A DNA stretch of 64,000 bases from CALNYZ01 sp942490945 (GCA_942490945.1 CALNYZ010000044.1:620001-684000), one strand, 5' to 3'; shown: positions 34,932-44,846, counted from the stretch's first letter. The notes: generated from the letters alone by a model not told the origin. Translations and numbers: made by a program.

Positions 34932-36620
34932 ATGCCATTACCTGTGCTTAACGTTCCAACCCAGGATTTATCACAGCGGCCGCGACCCTACTTGCGACCC
35001 AAGCAACTGCACGCCTGGCTGCTGGATTTACCCATCGCCGACCTCAACTCGGCGGCGCAAAAACTTGTCGCCAAGATTTACAGCATTAACACGGCACGCT
35101 ATCCGGTGACGGAACGCATCAAGCTCATGCACGTGGTAAAGCCTTATGTGCTGGATTTTGTACGCCAACTGCATGATCGTAACAAGTCGCCTCGTATACC
35201 GCTGGATCACAAGGCTCGCCTGACTGCCAACATGGCCAACGACCTGCTGATTGGTACGGCGGCCGGTTACAAGCTTATTGTCAGTGAGCTGGCCATGCAA
35301 AAACAATACAAACAACAACACAGCGAGTGGTTACACGAGAGTATTTATTATTCGATTACGTTTTTATCGCTCGCCATTGTTGAAGCGTATCACGTTTATG
35401 ACCCGACTCCTGAAGGTGCCTGGCATGACATACACCAGTTGTATATTTACGCGGAAGCGAATGATTTAACGACAAAGCCTGTTGATGACCCCAACCCGAC
35501 CTCGAATGCGCCGGCACCCTATAGCATCGACTTTAATTATAAACGTTTATTGTTACTGTCATTGGCTGAACCATACCAACTTATGCAAGGCGAAGCCTGG
35601 GATGTGTATTTGCTGGTTTCACACTGGGCACGCCTGTGTGACTTTTCGCTGTCGAGCGCACTTGCCAATCGCGGTGACTGTATTGTTGATGTCACGGCTG
35701 ATTCACCACCACGGTATGTTACACATGACATCTATGAAGAAAACATCAGCGGCCGTGTATTTGATATCGAGCAGGCCAAACAACAACTCGAAAGCCTGAT
35801 TCATAACATGCTGCGAGAGATACAGCATTATGAATTATTACCACATACAGGATTAAGCGAGCGGCAACAGCGTGACATGTTGTTACGCCTCTCAGATCAC
35901 TGGCGTGGCAACAATGAACGTAGTGAGCCACGTAAACCGTCCGGTGATACCGTACGCATTACCGCCGGACTCAACGCCTGTCATTATTTCCTGTCCATGA
36001 AATCCAATTTCACGCCTGAGATGGACGAATTAAAAATTACCACCACACAACAAGCCGCGCTGGATGCAGAAAAAATATCAAGTTTTTTTGCCACCAAATA
36101 CCAGGCCGCCTTGCAAAAAGACAAGCGACATGTGCATACCAACTACACGGTTGAAGAATGGCAACAACATAATTTAAGTACACACGGCATAGCTTTACAT
36201 GCGCATGAGGGTTTTCAGCACTCTCAAATCAAGGTAGGTGAAGTTGTCTCCTACCGCTACAAGGGAAAATATAATGGTCGCTGGCAGATTGGTGTGATTC
36301 GCTGGATAAAATCCTGCCCGGATAACACCATCGATCTGGGCATTATGGATATGGCAAAATCGGCTGTACCGGTTGCGGTAAAAGCACTGAATGGTGTCGG
36401 AAAAGGTACAGATTATTTTCGCAGCCTGCTGGTACCCTATATGGTGTCGCTGCAACAAAAACGCAGCATCATCGTGCCAGCTAATATTTTCGATATTAAT
36501 ACCATTCTTGCTGTCAACATTGGCAAACGAATTTTTCATATTCGCCTGACCCATCTGCTACTTTCCAGCACCGCCATCGTCAAGTACGGCTTTGAACCAC
36601 TGGAAGTCTCACGCGTTTAA
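34932..36620 (+). CDS. Large uncharacterised cytosolic protein, possibly c-di-GMP-linked (PilZ-type C-terminus)
   Basis: 562 residues from the ATG at 34932; the longest frame begins at a GTG 6 nt earlier. I do not recognise it firmly. N-terminal half is helical and resembles proteins with YLRPKQLHAWLLDLPIADLN and a TAAGYKLIVSELAMQ segment, which in my memory belong to gammaproteobacterial proteins linked to c-di-GMP or pili. C-terminal part (residues about 430-560) is beta-rich: VVSYRYKGKYNGRWQIGVIR, then DLGIMDMAKSAVPVAV. No signal peptide or membrane helix. It is divergent from the PhnD-like gene and convergent with the DUF255 gene. A c-di-GMP role is inference, consistent with the two GGDEF-EAL genes nearby. 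Confidence 0.45.
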   Translation: MPLPVLNVPTQDLSQRPRPYLRPKQLHAWLLDLPIADLNSAAQKLVAKIYSINTARYPVTERIKLMHVVKPYVLDFVRQLHDRNKSPRIPLDHKARLTANMANDLLIGTAAGYKLIVSELAMQKQYKQQHSEWLHESIYYSITFLSLAIVEAYHVYDPTPEGAWHDIHQLYIYAEANDLTTKPVDDPNPTSNAPAPYSIDFNYKRLLLLSLAEPYQLMQGEAWDVYLLVSHWARLCDFSLSSALANRGDCIVDVTADSPPRYVTHDIYEENISGRVFDIEQAKQQLESLIHNMLREIQHYELLPHTGLSERQQRDMLLRLSDHWRGNNERSEPRKPSGDTVRITAGLNACHYFLSMKSNFTPEMDELKITTTQQAALDAEKISSFFATKYQAALQKDKRHVHTNYTVEEWQQHNLSTHGIALHAHEGFQHSQIKVGEVVSYRYKGKYNGRWQIGVIRWIKSCPDNTIDLGIMDMAKSAVPVAVKALNGVGKGTDYFRSLLVPYMVSLQQKRSIIVPANIFDINTILAVNIGKRIFHIRLTHLLLSSTAIVKYGFEPLEVSRV

Positions 36621-36632
36621 TCCCGCGCGAAA

Positions 36633-38498
36633 TTATTTTTTCTGGAATTTATTTTGATAGCTTTGCAGCAGACTGATGTGTGACGCATGCCAGAACGGTG
36701 AGGAGAGTATTTCTTCCTGTCCCTGTTTCAAGGCGAATAATGCCTGCGAGTAGGGCGCGAAGCGCTTGTCCAGTTCGTGTATTTTAAACGTCAGATCAAT
36801 CAATATGGCAGAGGGCGATGGTAATACGTCATCTGATAACACTGCCTTGCCGATATCGTACTTTAGCAGCGGTTTTTCAGTTAACGACCAGTGATTGTCG
36901 ACGTAAAATCGTTGCCATGCCTGTAAGGTCAGTGCATTGGCAAACTGCATACTGTTTTTGTCATCTGCTATTTTCGCATAGCTGTAAATCGCCGCAGCTG
37001 TATAAGCGTAATCTTCGAGTCCGGCATTGCCAATCGCAACAAGTTTTCCCTTGTCAGCTTTCACCGAGCGATACAATTCATTCTTCAACCACAATTTATC
37101 CCTGATGGTTTGTGTTAACAAGGCGGCCATATTTTTATAGTCCGGCTTTTGCGTCACAGCATAGCCATCCACATAGGCCTGTAACGCCAGTCCCAGCCAG
37201 GCAGTGACGGGCTTGTCATCTTTTGGCAAACTGCGCTTGCTGCGTAAACCCATTAATGTTTGTCTGGCCGCCTGAATGCGCTTCACTACTTCCTGCTCTG
37301 TTAATCTTAATTCCTTTGCAATCGCTGTGACAGATTTTCCCTGCACCAGATGATAGCCATTATCGAGAGCTTCGTTGGTCACGAGTTTCCAATACAAATT
37401 GGCAATCTTGTAATCCTCTGCCGAGAGGAATTTTTGTAAATCGCCCTGCTGCCACAGGTAACTACCACCTTCTACGCCTTTATCATCCACTGCCGACAGG
37501 CTCGCCGCTAACACAGCCACCTCTGATCGCATGCCATCCTGCATAAACTGCAAGGTTTGGTCACCGGTAACAATATAATCCTGGCGATTGAATACCTTGC
37601 CCGCTTTGAAATACAACGATGCCAACAGCGCATTGTCGTAAAGCATTTTCTCAAAATGCGGAATTTGCCAGTTCGGGTCGACGGTATAACGATAAAAACC
37701 GCCTGCAACATGGTCCCACAAACCCTGCGTGGCCATATTATCGAGTGTCGTAATCAAAAAGGTTTTAATCTTTTTATCTTTATGGATTTGGTATTGCGAT
37801 AACAGACCTTGCAGTAAGGGCACATTTGGAAACTTGTTTTGATCGCCAAGGCCACCGGCCATGTCATCCCATACCGTGGTGGCTTGTTGCAACATCGCGG
37901 GGGCAAGTTTGTCGATAGTTTTTTTACTGACCAGTTGCGGATTGGATGCCACCTGGCTGGAGAGTAATTCAACCGTCGCCTGCATCGCGATGGTTGTCAG
38001 ATTCTTTTGCTCGAACTTCCACTGTTCGGTTATTTTTTCCAGTACGTCCTTGAATTGCGGCTGTGGCACATACACCATGCCGACCAGCGGATACCCATCT
38101 GGTGTGACAAAAGCATTAAGTGGCCAGCCAGCAATACCTTGTGTACGTCCTACAAAATCAATCAGCCGCGCATCGAGTGCCGGGTTTAATTCGCGATCGA
38201 CCTTTACCGGGATAAAATACTGGTTTAATAATTTTGCGATGTCGATGTTCTTGTAGCTTTCTCGCTGCATCACATGACACCAGTGACAGGAAAAATAACC
38301 GCTGGAGATAAACAGTAATTTGTTTTCTTTTTTTGCCTGATTAACGGCCGCCTCACCCCAATCCTGCCAGGCCACCGGGTCATTGCCATGCATGGCAAGA
38401 TAGGGCGAGGCATGCTGCTTTAATTGATTTTTCAGTTCAGCGTAGCATGAGACAGGCAAAACAAGGCATAAAACGAGATAGAGGCGAAACAGCTGCAT
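36633..38498 (-). CDS. Exported thioredoxin-domain protein, DUF255 (YyaL-like)
   Basis: 621 residues from the ATG at 38498; a GTG at 38513 would add 5 residues and neither has a clear ribosome-binding site. An N-terminal hydrophobic stretch (LYLVLCLVLPVSCYA) looks like a signal peptide, so it may be periplasmic. The thioredoxin part has SGYFSCHWCHVMQRES (CxxC) and GIAGWPLNAFVTPDGYP with the cis-Pro region. The rest is an alpha/alpha-barrel typical of the glycosidase-like C-terminus of DUF255 proteins. Substrate unknown. The family has most often been described as cytosolic, so the signal peptide is notable. Confidence 0.85.
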   Translation of the reverse strand: MQLFRLYLVLCLVLPVSCYAELKNQLKQHASPYLAMHGNDPVAWQDWGEAAVNQAKKENKLLFISSGYFSCHWCHVMQRESYKNIDIAKLLNQYFIPVKVDRELNPALDARLIDFVGRTQGIAGWPLNAFVTPDGYPLVGMVYVPQPQFKDVLEKITEQWKFEQKNLTTIAMQATVELLSSQVASNPQLVSKKTIDKLAPAMLQQATTVWDDMAGGLGDQNKFPNVPLLQGLLSQYQIHKDKKIKTFLITTLDNMATQGLWDHVAGGFYRYTVDPNWQIPHFEKMLYDNALLASLYFKAGKVFNRQDYIVTGDQTLQFMQDGMRSEVAVLAASLSAVDDKGVEGGSYLWQQGDLQKFLSAEDYKIANLYWKLVTNEALDNGYHLVQGKSVTAIAKELRLTEQEVVKRIQAARQTLMGLRSKRSLPKDDKPVTAWLGLALQAYVDGYAVTQKPDYKNMAALLTQTIRDKLWLKNELYRSVKADKGKLVAIGNAGLEDYAYTAAAIYSYAKIADDKNSMQFANALTLQAWQRFYVDNHWSLTEKPLLKYDIGKAVLSDDVLPSPSAILIDLTFKIHELDKRFAPYSQALFALKQGQEEILSSPFWHASHISLLQSYQNKFQKK

Positions 38499-38583
38499 GG
38501 ATTTTTGATTCACTCATTTGATAACGACACATGGTATGACGTTAAATTTGCGGATTCATTCCCGAACTTTTGCAGAAAAGCGG

Positions 38584-39531
38584 TTATTTTTCCGGTTTGG
38601 GCTCGTCATCGATACCAGGTTTTGTTTCAGAGGACTCGTCATCCCCGCTTTGTTTGTTGAGTTGTTCTTCTTCGGCGATGGCTTTTTCAAATTCATCGTC
38701 CATTTCTTCTTCATTCATCTCACGCCATTCGTCTTCGGTCGCAATGATGCGCTCTTCTTCCTGTTCTTTTTCACGACGCTTGCGCACTTTTAGCAACATG
38801 CGCCCGAAAATCAGACCAATTTCGAACAGCAGCCACATCGGCAAGGCGAGTAAAATCTGTGAGACCACATCCGGCGGCGTTAACAACATACCCACCACAA
38901 ATGCGCCAACAATAATATAAGGACGTTTGGTGGAAAGTGACTCCGGTGTCGTGACACCCATCAGGATCAGAATAATGGTTGCAATAGGCACTTCGAAGGC
39001 AATGCCAAAGGCGAAAAACAGTTTCAGCACAAAGTCGAGATACTCGGTAATATCGGTCATCACTGTCACACCGCTGGGCGCGGTGGTGGCCAGAAAACTG
39101 AATACCAGCGGGAACACCGCGTAGTAGGCAAACACCATGCCGAGATAAAACAACACTATGCTGCTGAAGACCAGCGGAAAGGCCAGACTACGTTCGTGCT
39201 TGTACAAACCCGGCGCGATGAAGGCCCACAATTGATAGAGCAAGAACGGGATGGCGATAAAGATGGAGGCCACCATCGCCAGTTTGAAAGGTGTCAGAAA
39301 AGGTGATGCCGGTTTGGTCGCAATCATGGACGCGCCGACCGGCATATTTCGAATCAGTGGTTCGGCGATAAAGGTGTAGAGTTCGTTGGCAAAACTGAAC
39401 AGCCCGGCAAATATAATAAGAACAACAATAACACTCTTGCCGAGACGATCACGTAACTCGAACAAATGTGATAAAAACGGCGCACCGGGATCGACTTCTG
39501 CCGTATCGGGTTTTTTCTTCTCCTCACTCAT
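38584..39531 (-). CDS. tatC: Sec-independent translocase TatC
   Basis: 315 residues. FLSHLFELRDRLGKSVIVVL begins the domain, with six membrane helices to about residue 245. It is the twin-arginine signal receptor of the Tat system. Its start overlaps tatB by 4 nt. After the last helix a long, charged tail of about 70 residues follows, rich in Lys and Glu (KVRKRREKEQEEERIIATED), longer than the usual TatC of about 250-260 residues. The tail's role is unknown. Confidence 0.97.
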   Translation of the reverse strand: MSEEKKKPDTAEVDPGAPFLSHLFELRDRLGKSVIVVLIIFAGLFSFANELYTFIAEPLIRNMPVGASMIATKPASPFLTPFKLAMVASIFIAIPFLLYQLWAFIAPGLYKHERSLAFPLVFSSIVLFYLGMVFAYYAVFPLVFSFLATTAPSGVTVMTDITEYLDFVLKLFFAFGIAFEVPIATIILILMGVTTPESLSTKRPYIIVGAFVVGMLLTPPDVVSQILLALPMWLLFEIGLIFGRMLLKVRKRREKEQEEERIIATEDEWREMNEEEMDDEFEKAIAEEEQLNKQSGDDESSETKPGIDDEPKPEK

Positions 39532-39908
39532 TCGGCTTTGTCCGCTTTGGCCGATTTCTTCCTTGAGGCATTATCGCTTTTTGGTTCGGTTGGTTCTTGT
39601 TCTGCAACCGGTTCGTCTGCGATGGCTTTCACGGGGTAGTCTTGCGGATCTTCTTCCTCGAGCGAGAAGCGATCCGTATTCATGATTTGTTTTAATTCAT
39701 CAAGGCTTGCGTCACGTTGCAGCGCCTGACGAATTTCTTCGCTACGTACTTCCCGCTCCACGTCCGACTTGACGTTATTAATGAACCGTCGTGTACGGCC
39801 AACCCAGGTGCCGATTGTCCGCGCTACACCGGGCAATTTATCCGGACCGATCACCAATAAGGCGACCACCATGATGACTGATAACTCCCAAAAGCCAATA
39901 TCAAACAT
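39528..39908 (-). CDS. tatB: Sec-independent protein translocase TatB
   Basis: 126 residues. MFDIGFWELSVIMVVALLVI is the single membrane helix; GPDKLPGVARTIGTWVGRTR is the conserved hinge and amphipathic helix. The C-terminal part is charged and low-complexity. TatB joins TatC to bind Tat signal peptides. Gene order tatA-tatB-tatC fits a single operon with hisE upstream. Confidence 0.95.
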   Translation of the reverse strand: MFDIGFWELSVIMVVALLVIGPDKLPGVARTIGTWVGRTRRFINNVKSDVEREVRSEEIRQALQRDASLDELKQIMNTDRFSLEEEDPQDYPVKAIADEPVAEQEPTEPKSDNASRKKSAKADKAE

Positions 39909-39981
39909 AGCGTTGAAGTCTTTCCGTTAGCACCGTGTTTAGCAGGACGAGATTAAGTGATATACGCGTTGTAGCGGGGGA

Positions 39982-40221
39982 TTAAACCTTGTCTTTTTTC
40001 TTGGTCACTTCACCTTCGATGGTTTGCCCATCTTTGGTTTCCAGCTTGGCCCCGTTCGAATCAGGGTTTGCGTCCGGCTTGGTTTCTTCGTCCTTGACAG
40101 ACTTTTTAAAACCTTTGATTGCTTCACCCAGGTCCGAACCAATATTACGGAGTCGCTTGGCGCCGAATAATACCAGCACAATCAAGAGGATAAGTAGTAG
40201 TTGAAAAGGTCCTATGGCCAT
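39982..40221 (-). CDS. tatA: Sec-independent protein translocase TatA
   Basis: 79 residues. One membrane helix, MAIGPFQLLLILLIVLVLFG, then AKRLRNIGSDLGEAIKGFKK as the amphipathic helix, then an acidic Lys/Asp tail. TatA forms the pore ring of the Tat system. It lies 52 nt downstream of hisE, so both are probably in one transcript. Confidence 0.96.
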   Translation of the reverse strand: MAIGPFQLLLILLIVLVLFGAKRLRNIGSDLGEAIKGFKKSVKDEETKPDANPDSNGAKLETKDGQTIEGEVTKKKDKV

Positions 40222-40273
40222 TGTCCGTCTCCGTTACGTTTTGCTTACAATATATTAGTATACCAGTTCGCCA

Positions 40274-40597
40274 CTATTTGCGACTGGCTTTTTCCTCGAC
40301 CCCGGATACACCAAAACGCCGCGCCAGTTCGTCGAGCACCTGTTCATATGACAGGCCTTGCTGGCTTAACAGTACCAGCGTGTGAAACCACAAATCCGCC
40401 ACTTCGTAGATGATTTTGTCAGCGTCACCATCTTTGGCCGCCATCACGGTTTCGGTCGCTTCTTCGCCAATTTTTTTCAAAATGGCATCCAGGCCCTTGC
40501 TGTATAACTTCGCCACATAAGACGATTCCGGGTCGGCGGCCTTGCGTTCGGCGAGCACCGTTTCAAGTCGGGCTAAAATATCATTACTGTTTGTCAT
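40274..40597 (-). CDS. hisE: Phosphoribosyl-ATP diphosphatase
   Basis: 107 residues. DPESSYVAKLYSKGLDAILK, then KIGEEATETVMAAKDGDADK and IIYEVADLWFHTLVLLSQQG are the family's Glu/Asp metal-binding motifs. It removes diphosphate from phosphoribosyl-ATP in the second step of histidine synthesis. It is separate from hisI here, though the two are adjacent in most related genomes. It is probably co-transcribed with tatABC. Confidence 0.96.
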   Translation of the reverse strand: MTNSNDILARLETVLAERKAADPESSYVAKLYSKGLDAILKKIGEEATETVMAAKDGDADKIIYEVADLWFHTLVLLSQQGLSYEQVLDELARRFGVSGVEEKASRK

Positions 40598-40943
40598 GGT
40601 TATAAAATATACATATTAATGCGTATAAATGGGTTGTAACGTCTATGCTACCACTATCTCTGGCCGATAGTTAGATTGTGGTAAAACTCGCTTTGCTCAA
40701 ACTATTAGGCTAACGTTAAGACTAAACGCCGAATCATCTATTTTGGCTGAACTGATAACGTGAACGCCTCATTTGGATCACATCCAGTAGATTCGTTGAG
40801 GGTGGGGGGGGGGACACAAGATTATATTTATATTCCTGCTAGCTTGTAATCATTATGGGCGATTCGTTTATTCGCGTGAAGTACTTGCTATACATCGCAT
40901 GGACTACTTAAAACTTCCGTCGCGTCTAATTAGTTAGGTAACG
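40598..40943. other. Intergenic region with a G10 tract
   Basis: About 346 nt without a gene, between hisE and the MASE1 gene, which face away from each other. A run of ten G lies at 40804-40813, about 130 nt upstream of the MASE1 gene. No convincing consensus promoter was found by eye. Homopolymer tracts like this can vary in length. Confidence 0.6.
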
Positions 40944-43900
40944 ATGCCAAATAATCTTACTCGAACTCCTGCACGATATCTGCTTGCCGTATTCGGCATC
41001 GCTGTCTGTTATGCCATTGTCGCCAAGTTGAGCCTGTCATTCGCGCTAGTGCAGCAAAACGCTTCGCCGGTGTGGCCAGCTTCCGGTATTGCACTTGCCG
41101 CATTGTTAGTGCTGGGAATGCGGGTCTGGCCAGGTGTGTTTGCCGGTGCATTACTCATTAATTTGCATACTAATACGTATGTAGCGGCAGCGCTGGTGAT
41201 TTCCTGTGGCAATACACTGGGGGCGGTGGTGGCCTATTATCTGGTGTGGAAATTCACCTCCACATCCTATCCTTTTACTCGCGCAAGTGAATTTTTTAAA
41301 TTTATCCTGGGCGCTTGCCTGCTCGCGACACTCATCAGTCCTTCTATTGGTGTATCGAGCCTTGCAACGGCGGGAGTGATTACGTGGTCACAATTCTGGC
41401 TGGTGTGGTCAATCTGGTGGTCGGGTGATGCGGTCGGTGTACTACTGATGACGCCCTTGCTGCTTGGCTGGTACTGTAACAGGGCATCTGACTGGAACCT
41501 GAAAAAAACGATCGAAGTGTTGATTGTCGTTGTTATTACTGCATTACTTACGCTATCAATCTATACAAACCTGATCCCGGACCTTTTCACCGCGCTACTG
41601 ATTGGGCTGAGCCTGTTACCCATTTTTGTCTGGTCGGCATTTCGTTACAACATTCAGATAACAACGCTGCTAATCTTTCTGGTTTCTATCATTTCGGTTT
41701 TCGGCACAGCGCAGGGGCAGGGACCGATTACACAACATACTGCTACACAAACAATTATTCTGTTACAAAGCATGGTCGCGGTAACACTGGTTACCTTTGT
41801 CGCATTGACCATCGTCATCGGCGAATACCAGCGCACCAAATCTATTCTTCGCTACGCCTATGACGATCTGGCCAAGCCGGATGAAACAGACGTAATTGGT
41901 GATACAGAAAATCTGACACCTGATAATCAACTGCTTTATCGCAATACAATCTGGCGTGCGCTGATAGAAAACACGTCAGATAACATAATGCTGCTGGATA
42001 CGGAAGTGAAGGTGCTGTTTATAAACCATCTGTCTCCAGGTTTAACGTTTGATGATGTACTCGGCTATTCCATTTATGATTTTATTAATCCCAAACATGT
42101 CCCCAGGGTGCGGCGCTGTTATGAAAAAGTAATGGCAACCGGCAAATCCAGCCAGGTTGAATTCGAATACATCGGCGGTGGCGAAAGTATTATATTTGAC
42201 AGTCGTGTGAATGCCGTCAAACACAATAATAAAATTATTGGCTTCATCGTCAGCTCTCGCAATATCAAGCGGCGCATACAAGTGGAGTTGCTGAAAAACA
42301 GGTTGATGACAATACTTGAATCGACAACTGACTTTGTGGGGATGGCTGACAGTCAGGGCCGGGCACTTTACGTAAATGCTGCCGGCCGCAAGATGATGAA
42401 GTTTGCAAACGATTTTGACATCACGCAGACAAGCATTCCGGACTACTACCCGGAACAGGTAGCACACCACTTCATGACCGAATGCATACCGGCAGCCAAT
42501 CAGACCGGCGTCTGGCAGGGTGAAGTCACCTTCAAGGCTACGGACGGACAGGAAATTCCTACCATGATGGTGTTTATTGCACACCGCTCCGAATCGGGTG
42601 AAGTCGAATATTACTCCTGTGTTGCGCGTGATATTACCGAACGCATTGTCGCACGGAAAAAATTACTGGACACAAAATCAATGCTGGAAACCGTGATTGA
42701 TACCATCCCGGTACGAATATTCTGGAAAGACAGAGACAGCAATTTTCTCGGTGCCAACAAGCTGGTGATTCGTGATGCGGGCCTGAAGTCTGAAACAGAT
42801 ATTATCGGCAAGAATGACTACGATTTCTTTCCGGCCGAGCATGCCGACATGTACCGCGCTGACGACATGCATGTCATGGAAACCGGTATACCCAAACTGA
42901 ACTACGAAGAACCGCAAGCCTCTCCGGACGGTAAAACCATCTGGCTACAGACCAACAAGGCACCGTTGCGCAATGCCAACAATGAAATCATTGGCATACT
43001 GGGTACCTATGACGACATCACCGAACGTAAACGCGTCGAAAAGATTATTTCCAGACTGGCAAAACGCAGTATGGAAGTCAGTACTGATGACCTGTTTTTT
43101 GAGGAATGTCTTGCCAATCTCGGCGAATTTTACAATACCAAGTATGCCTTTATTGGTTTGATCAGCGATAAGGAAAAAACCCGTATCAAAAGCTATCTGG
43201 TCTGGAGTGAAGGCAAGTTTATGGATAATTTTGAGTACGAACTTGCCGGCACACCGTGTCAGGATGTACTCAATGGTAAGGCTGAATTAATCCCCACCAA
43301 TGTGAAAGCACTTTATCCTCAAGACAAAATGCTGACAGATATGGACCTGGACAGTTATTACGGCACACCCTTGCTACTACCCAGCGGTGAGCCCTTTGGA
43401 CTGGTGGTGGTGACCGACACTAACCCGCTGAATCTGGAATCCTGGTCGAAACCGATTTTGAATATATACGCAACACGTATTGCCATTGAAATGGGCCGAA
43501 AGCGTAGCGAGGAAGCCCTGCGTGGCATGGCAAGCAGTATGTCGTATCAGGCGAGTCATGATCCACTCACTGATCTGATTAACCGCCGCGAGTTCGAATT
43601 ACGACTGGAAACGGCTTTACAATCTTCCATCGTTCAGAATACGCATCATGCCTTGTGCTATCTCGATCTGGATCAATTTAAAATCGTTAATGATACCTGT
43701 GGCCATGTGGCAGGTGATGAATTATTACGACAATTATCCCTGCAACTCCATCACATCATTCGCGAAAGCGATACGCTGGCACGTCTGGGTGGTGATGAAT
43801 TTGGCGTACTGTTACGCGACTGTCCGATGGACAAGGCGACCGTCATTGCTGAGAATATTTTAAAAGTGGTAAAGGAATTCCGTTTTGTCTGGCAGGACAA

Positions 43901-44819
43901 GCTGTTCGAAATCGGCGTCAGTATTGGTCTGGTACCGATTACCAGACATACCGTGTCCATCAACGAGGCACTGAGCATGGCGGACGCTTCCTGTTACCTG
44001 GCCAAGGACCATGGTCGCAATCGAATTCATGTGTATGAAGAAGATGATATTGAGCTGGCGAAACGGCATGGTGAAATGGAGATTGTTTCCGACATCAGTC
44101 AAGCCCTGGTCGATAACCGGTTTGTACTTTATTTTCAGACTATTTCACCGCTTTGTAAGCAGGATACGGAAACAAGGCATTTTGAAGTGCTTTTGCGCAT
44201 GCATGACAAACAGCATAACTTGATCCCCCCCGGTGCCTTCATCGGGGCAGCGGAACGCTACAATCTGATGCCTTCGCTCGACCGCTGGGTGATTAGTCAT
44301 ACCTTCAAATATTTACACAACAAAATTCACAACGGCGAAACAGACAATATGCTGTGTGCAATTAACCTGTCGGGCACCACATTAAGCGATGAAAAGTTTA
44401 TGGATTTTTTACAGGCCTTACAGGAACAGTATCAACTGCCACCGAAAATGATCTGTTTTGAATTTACCGAAACTGCGGCGATAACCAATATCACCAGGGC
44501 AATGCAGTTTATCGCAAGCATGAAAGAACTCGGCTTTCTGTTTGCACTGGATGATTTCGGTGCAGGTTTGAGTTCCTATACCTATCTGAAAAATCTGCCA
44601 GTCGACTTTATTAAAATTGATGGCAGTTTTGTTTCCGGTATTGCCTCTGATCCGTTAAACCGCTCTATCGTTGAATCCATCAACCAGGTTGGACATACCA
44701 TGGGAATCAAAACGGTAGCAGAATGGGTTGATTCAAATGAGGTACTGGAAGTATTAAAGGACATCGAGGTTGATTACGCGCAGGGCTTTCACATACATAA
44801 ACCAGCCGTATTAGAATAA
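40944..44819 (+). CDS. MASE1-PAS-PAS-PAS-GAF-GGDEF-EAL sensor protein (c-di-GMP)
   Basis: 1291 residues. Residues about 1-295 hold a MASE1 membrane sensor (VAKLSLSFALVQQNASPVWP near 27). Three PAS domains lie at about 330-440, 450-570 and 575-695, a GAF domain at about 710-860, GGDEF near 949 and EAL near 1080. RESD sits exactly five residues before GGDEF (RESDTLARLGGDEF), an intact RxxD product-inhibition site. The EAL motif reads EVL (FEVLLRM), a variant found in active phosphodiesterases; DDFGAGLSSY is kept. The GAF domain is clearly related to that of the 27665 gene. The gene splits hisI from hisE on the opposite strand. Confidence 0.9.
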   Translation: MPNNLTRTPARYLLAVFGIAVCYAIVAKLSLSFALVQQNASPVWPASGIALAALLVLGMRVWPGVFAGALLINLHTNTYVAAALVISCGNTLGAVVAYYLVWKFTSTSYPFTRASEFFKFILGACLLATLISPSIGVSSLATAGVITWSQFWLVWSIWWSGDAVGVLLMTPLLLGWYCNRASDWNLKKTIEVLIVVVITALLTLSIYTNLIPDLFTALLIGLSLLPIFVWSAFRYNIQITTLLIFLVSIISVFGTAQGQGPITQHTATQTIILLQSMVAVTLVTFVALTIVIGEYQRTKSILRYAYDDLAKPDETDVIGDTENLTPDNQLLYRNTIWRALIENTSDNIMLLDTEVKVLFINHLSPGLTFDDVLGYSIYDFINPKHVPRVRRCYEKVMATGKSSQVEFEYIGGGESIIFDSRVNAVKHNNKIIGFIVSSRNIKRRIQVELLKNRLMTILESTTDFVGMADSQGRALYVNAAGRKMMKFANDFDITQTSIPDYYPEQVAHHFMTECIPAANQTGVWQGEVTFKATDGQEIPTMMVFIAHRSESGEVEYYSCVARDITERIVARKKLLDTKSMLETVIDTIPVRIFWKDRDSNFLGANKLVIRDAGLKSETDIIGKNDYDFFPAEHADMYRADDMHVMETGIPKLNYEEPQASPDGKTIWLQTNKAPLRNANNEIIGILGTYDDITERKRVEKIISRLAKRSMEVSTDDLFFEECLANLGEFYNTKYAFIGLISDKEKTRIKSYLVWSEGKFMDNFEYELAGTPCQDVLNGKAELIPTNVKALYPQDKMLTDMDLDSYYGTPLLLPSGEPFGLVVVTDTNPLNLESWSKPILNIYATRIAIEMGRKRSEEALRGMASSMSYQASHDPLTDLINRREFELRLETALQSSIVQNTHHALCYLDLDQFKIVNDTCGHVAGDELLRQLSLQLHHIIRESDTLARLGGDEFGVLLRDCPMDKATVIAENILKVVKEFRFVWQDKLFEIGVSIGLVPITRHTVSINEALSMADASCYLAKDHGRNRIHVYEEDDIELAKRHGEMEIVSDISQALVDNRFVLYFQTISPLCKQDTETRHFEVLLRMHDKQHNLIPPGAFIGAAERYNLMPSLDRWVISHTFKYLHNKIHNGETDNMLCAINLSGTTLSDEKFMDFLQALQEQYQLPPKMICFEFTETAAITNITRAMQFIASMKELGFLFALDDFGAGLSSYTYLKNLPVDFIKIDGSFVSGIASDPLNRSIVESINQVGHTMGIKTVAEWVDSNEVLEVLKDIEVDYAQGFHIHKPAVLE

Positions 44820-44846
44820 TATTTTGCAAATATTTACAAACATTCC

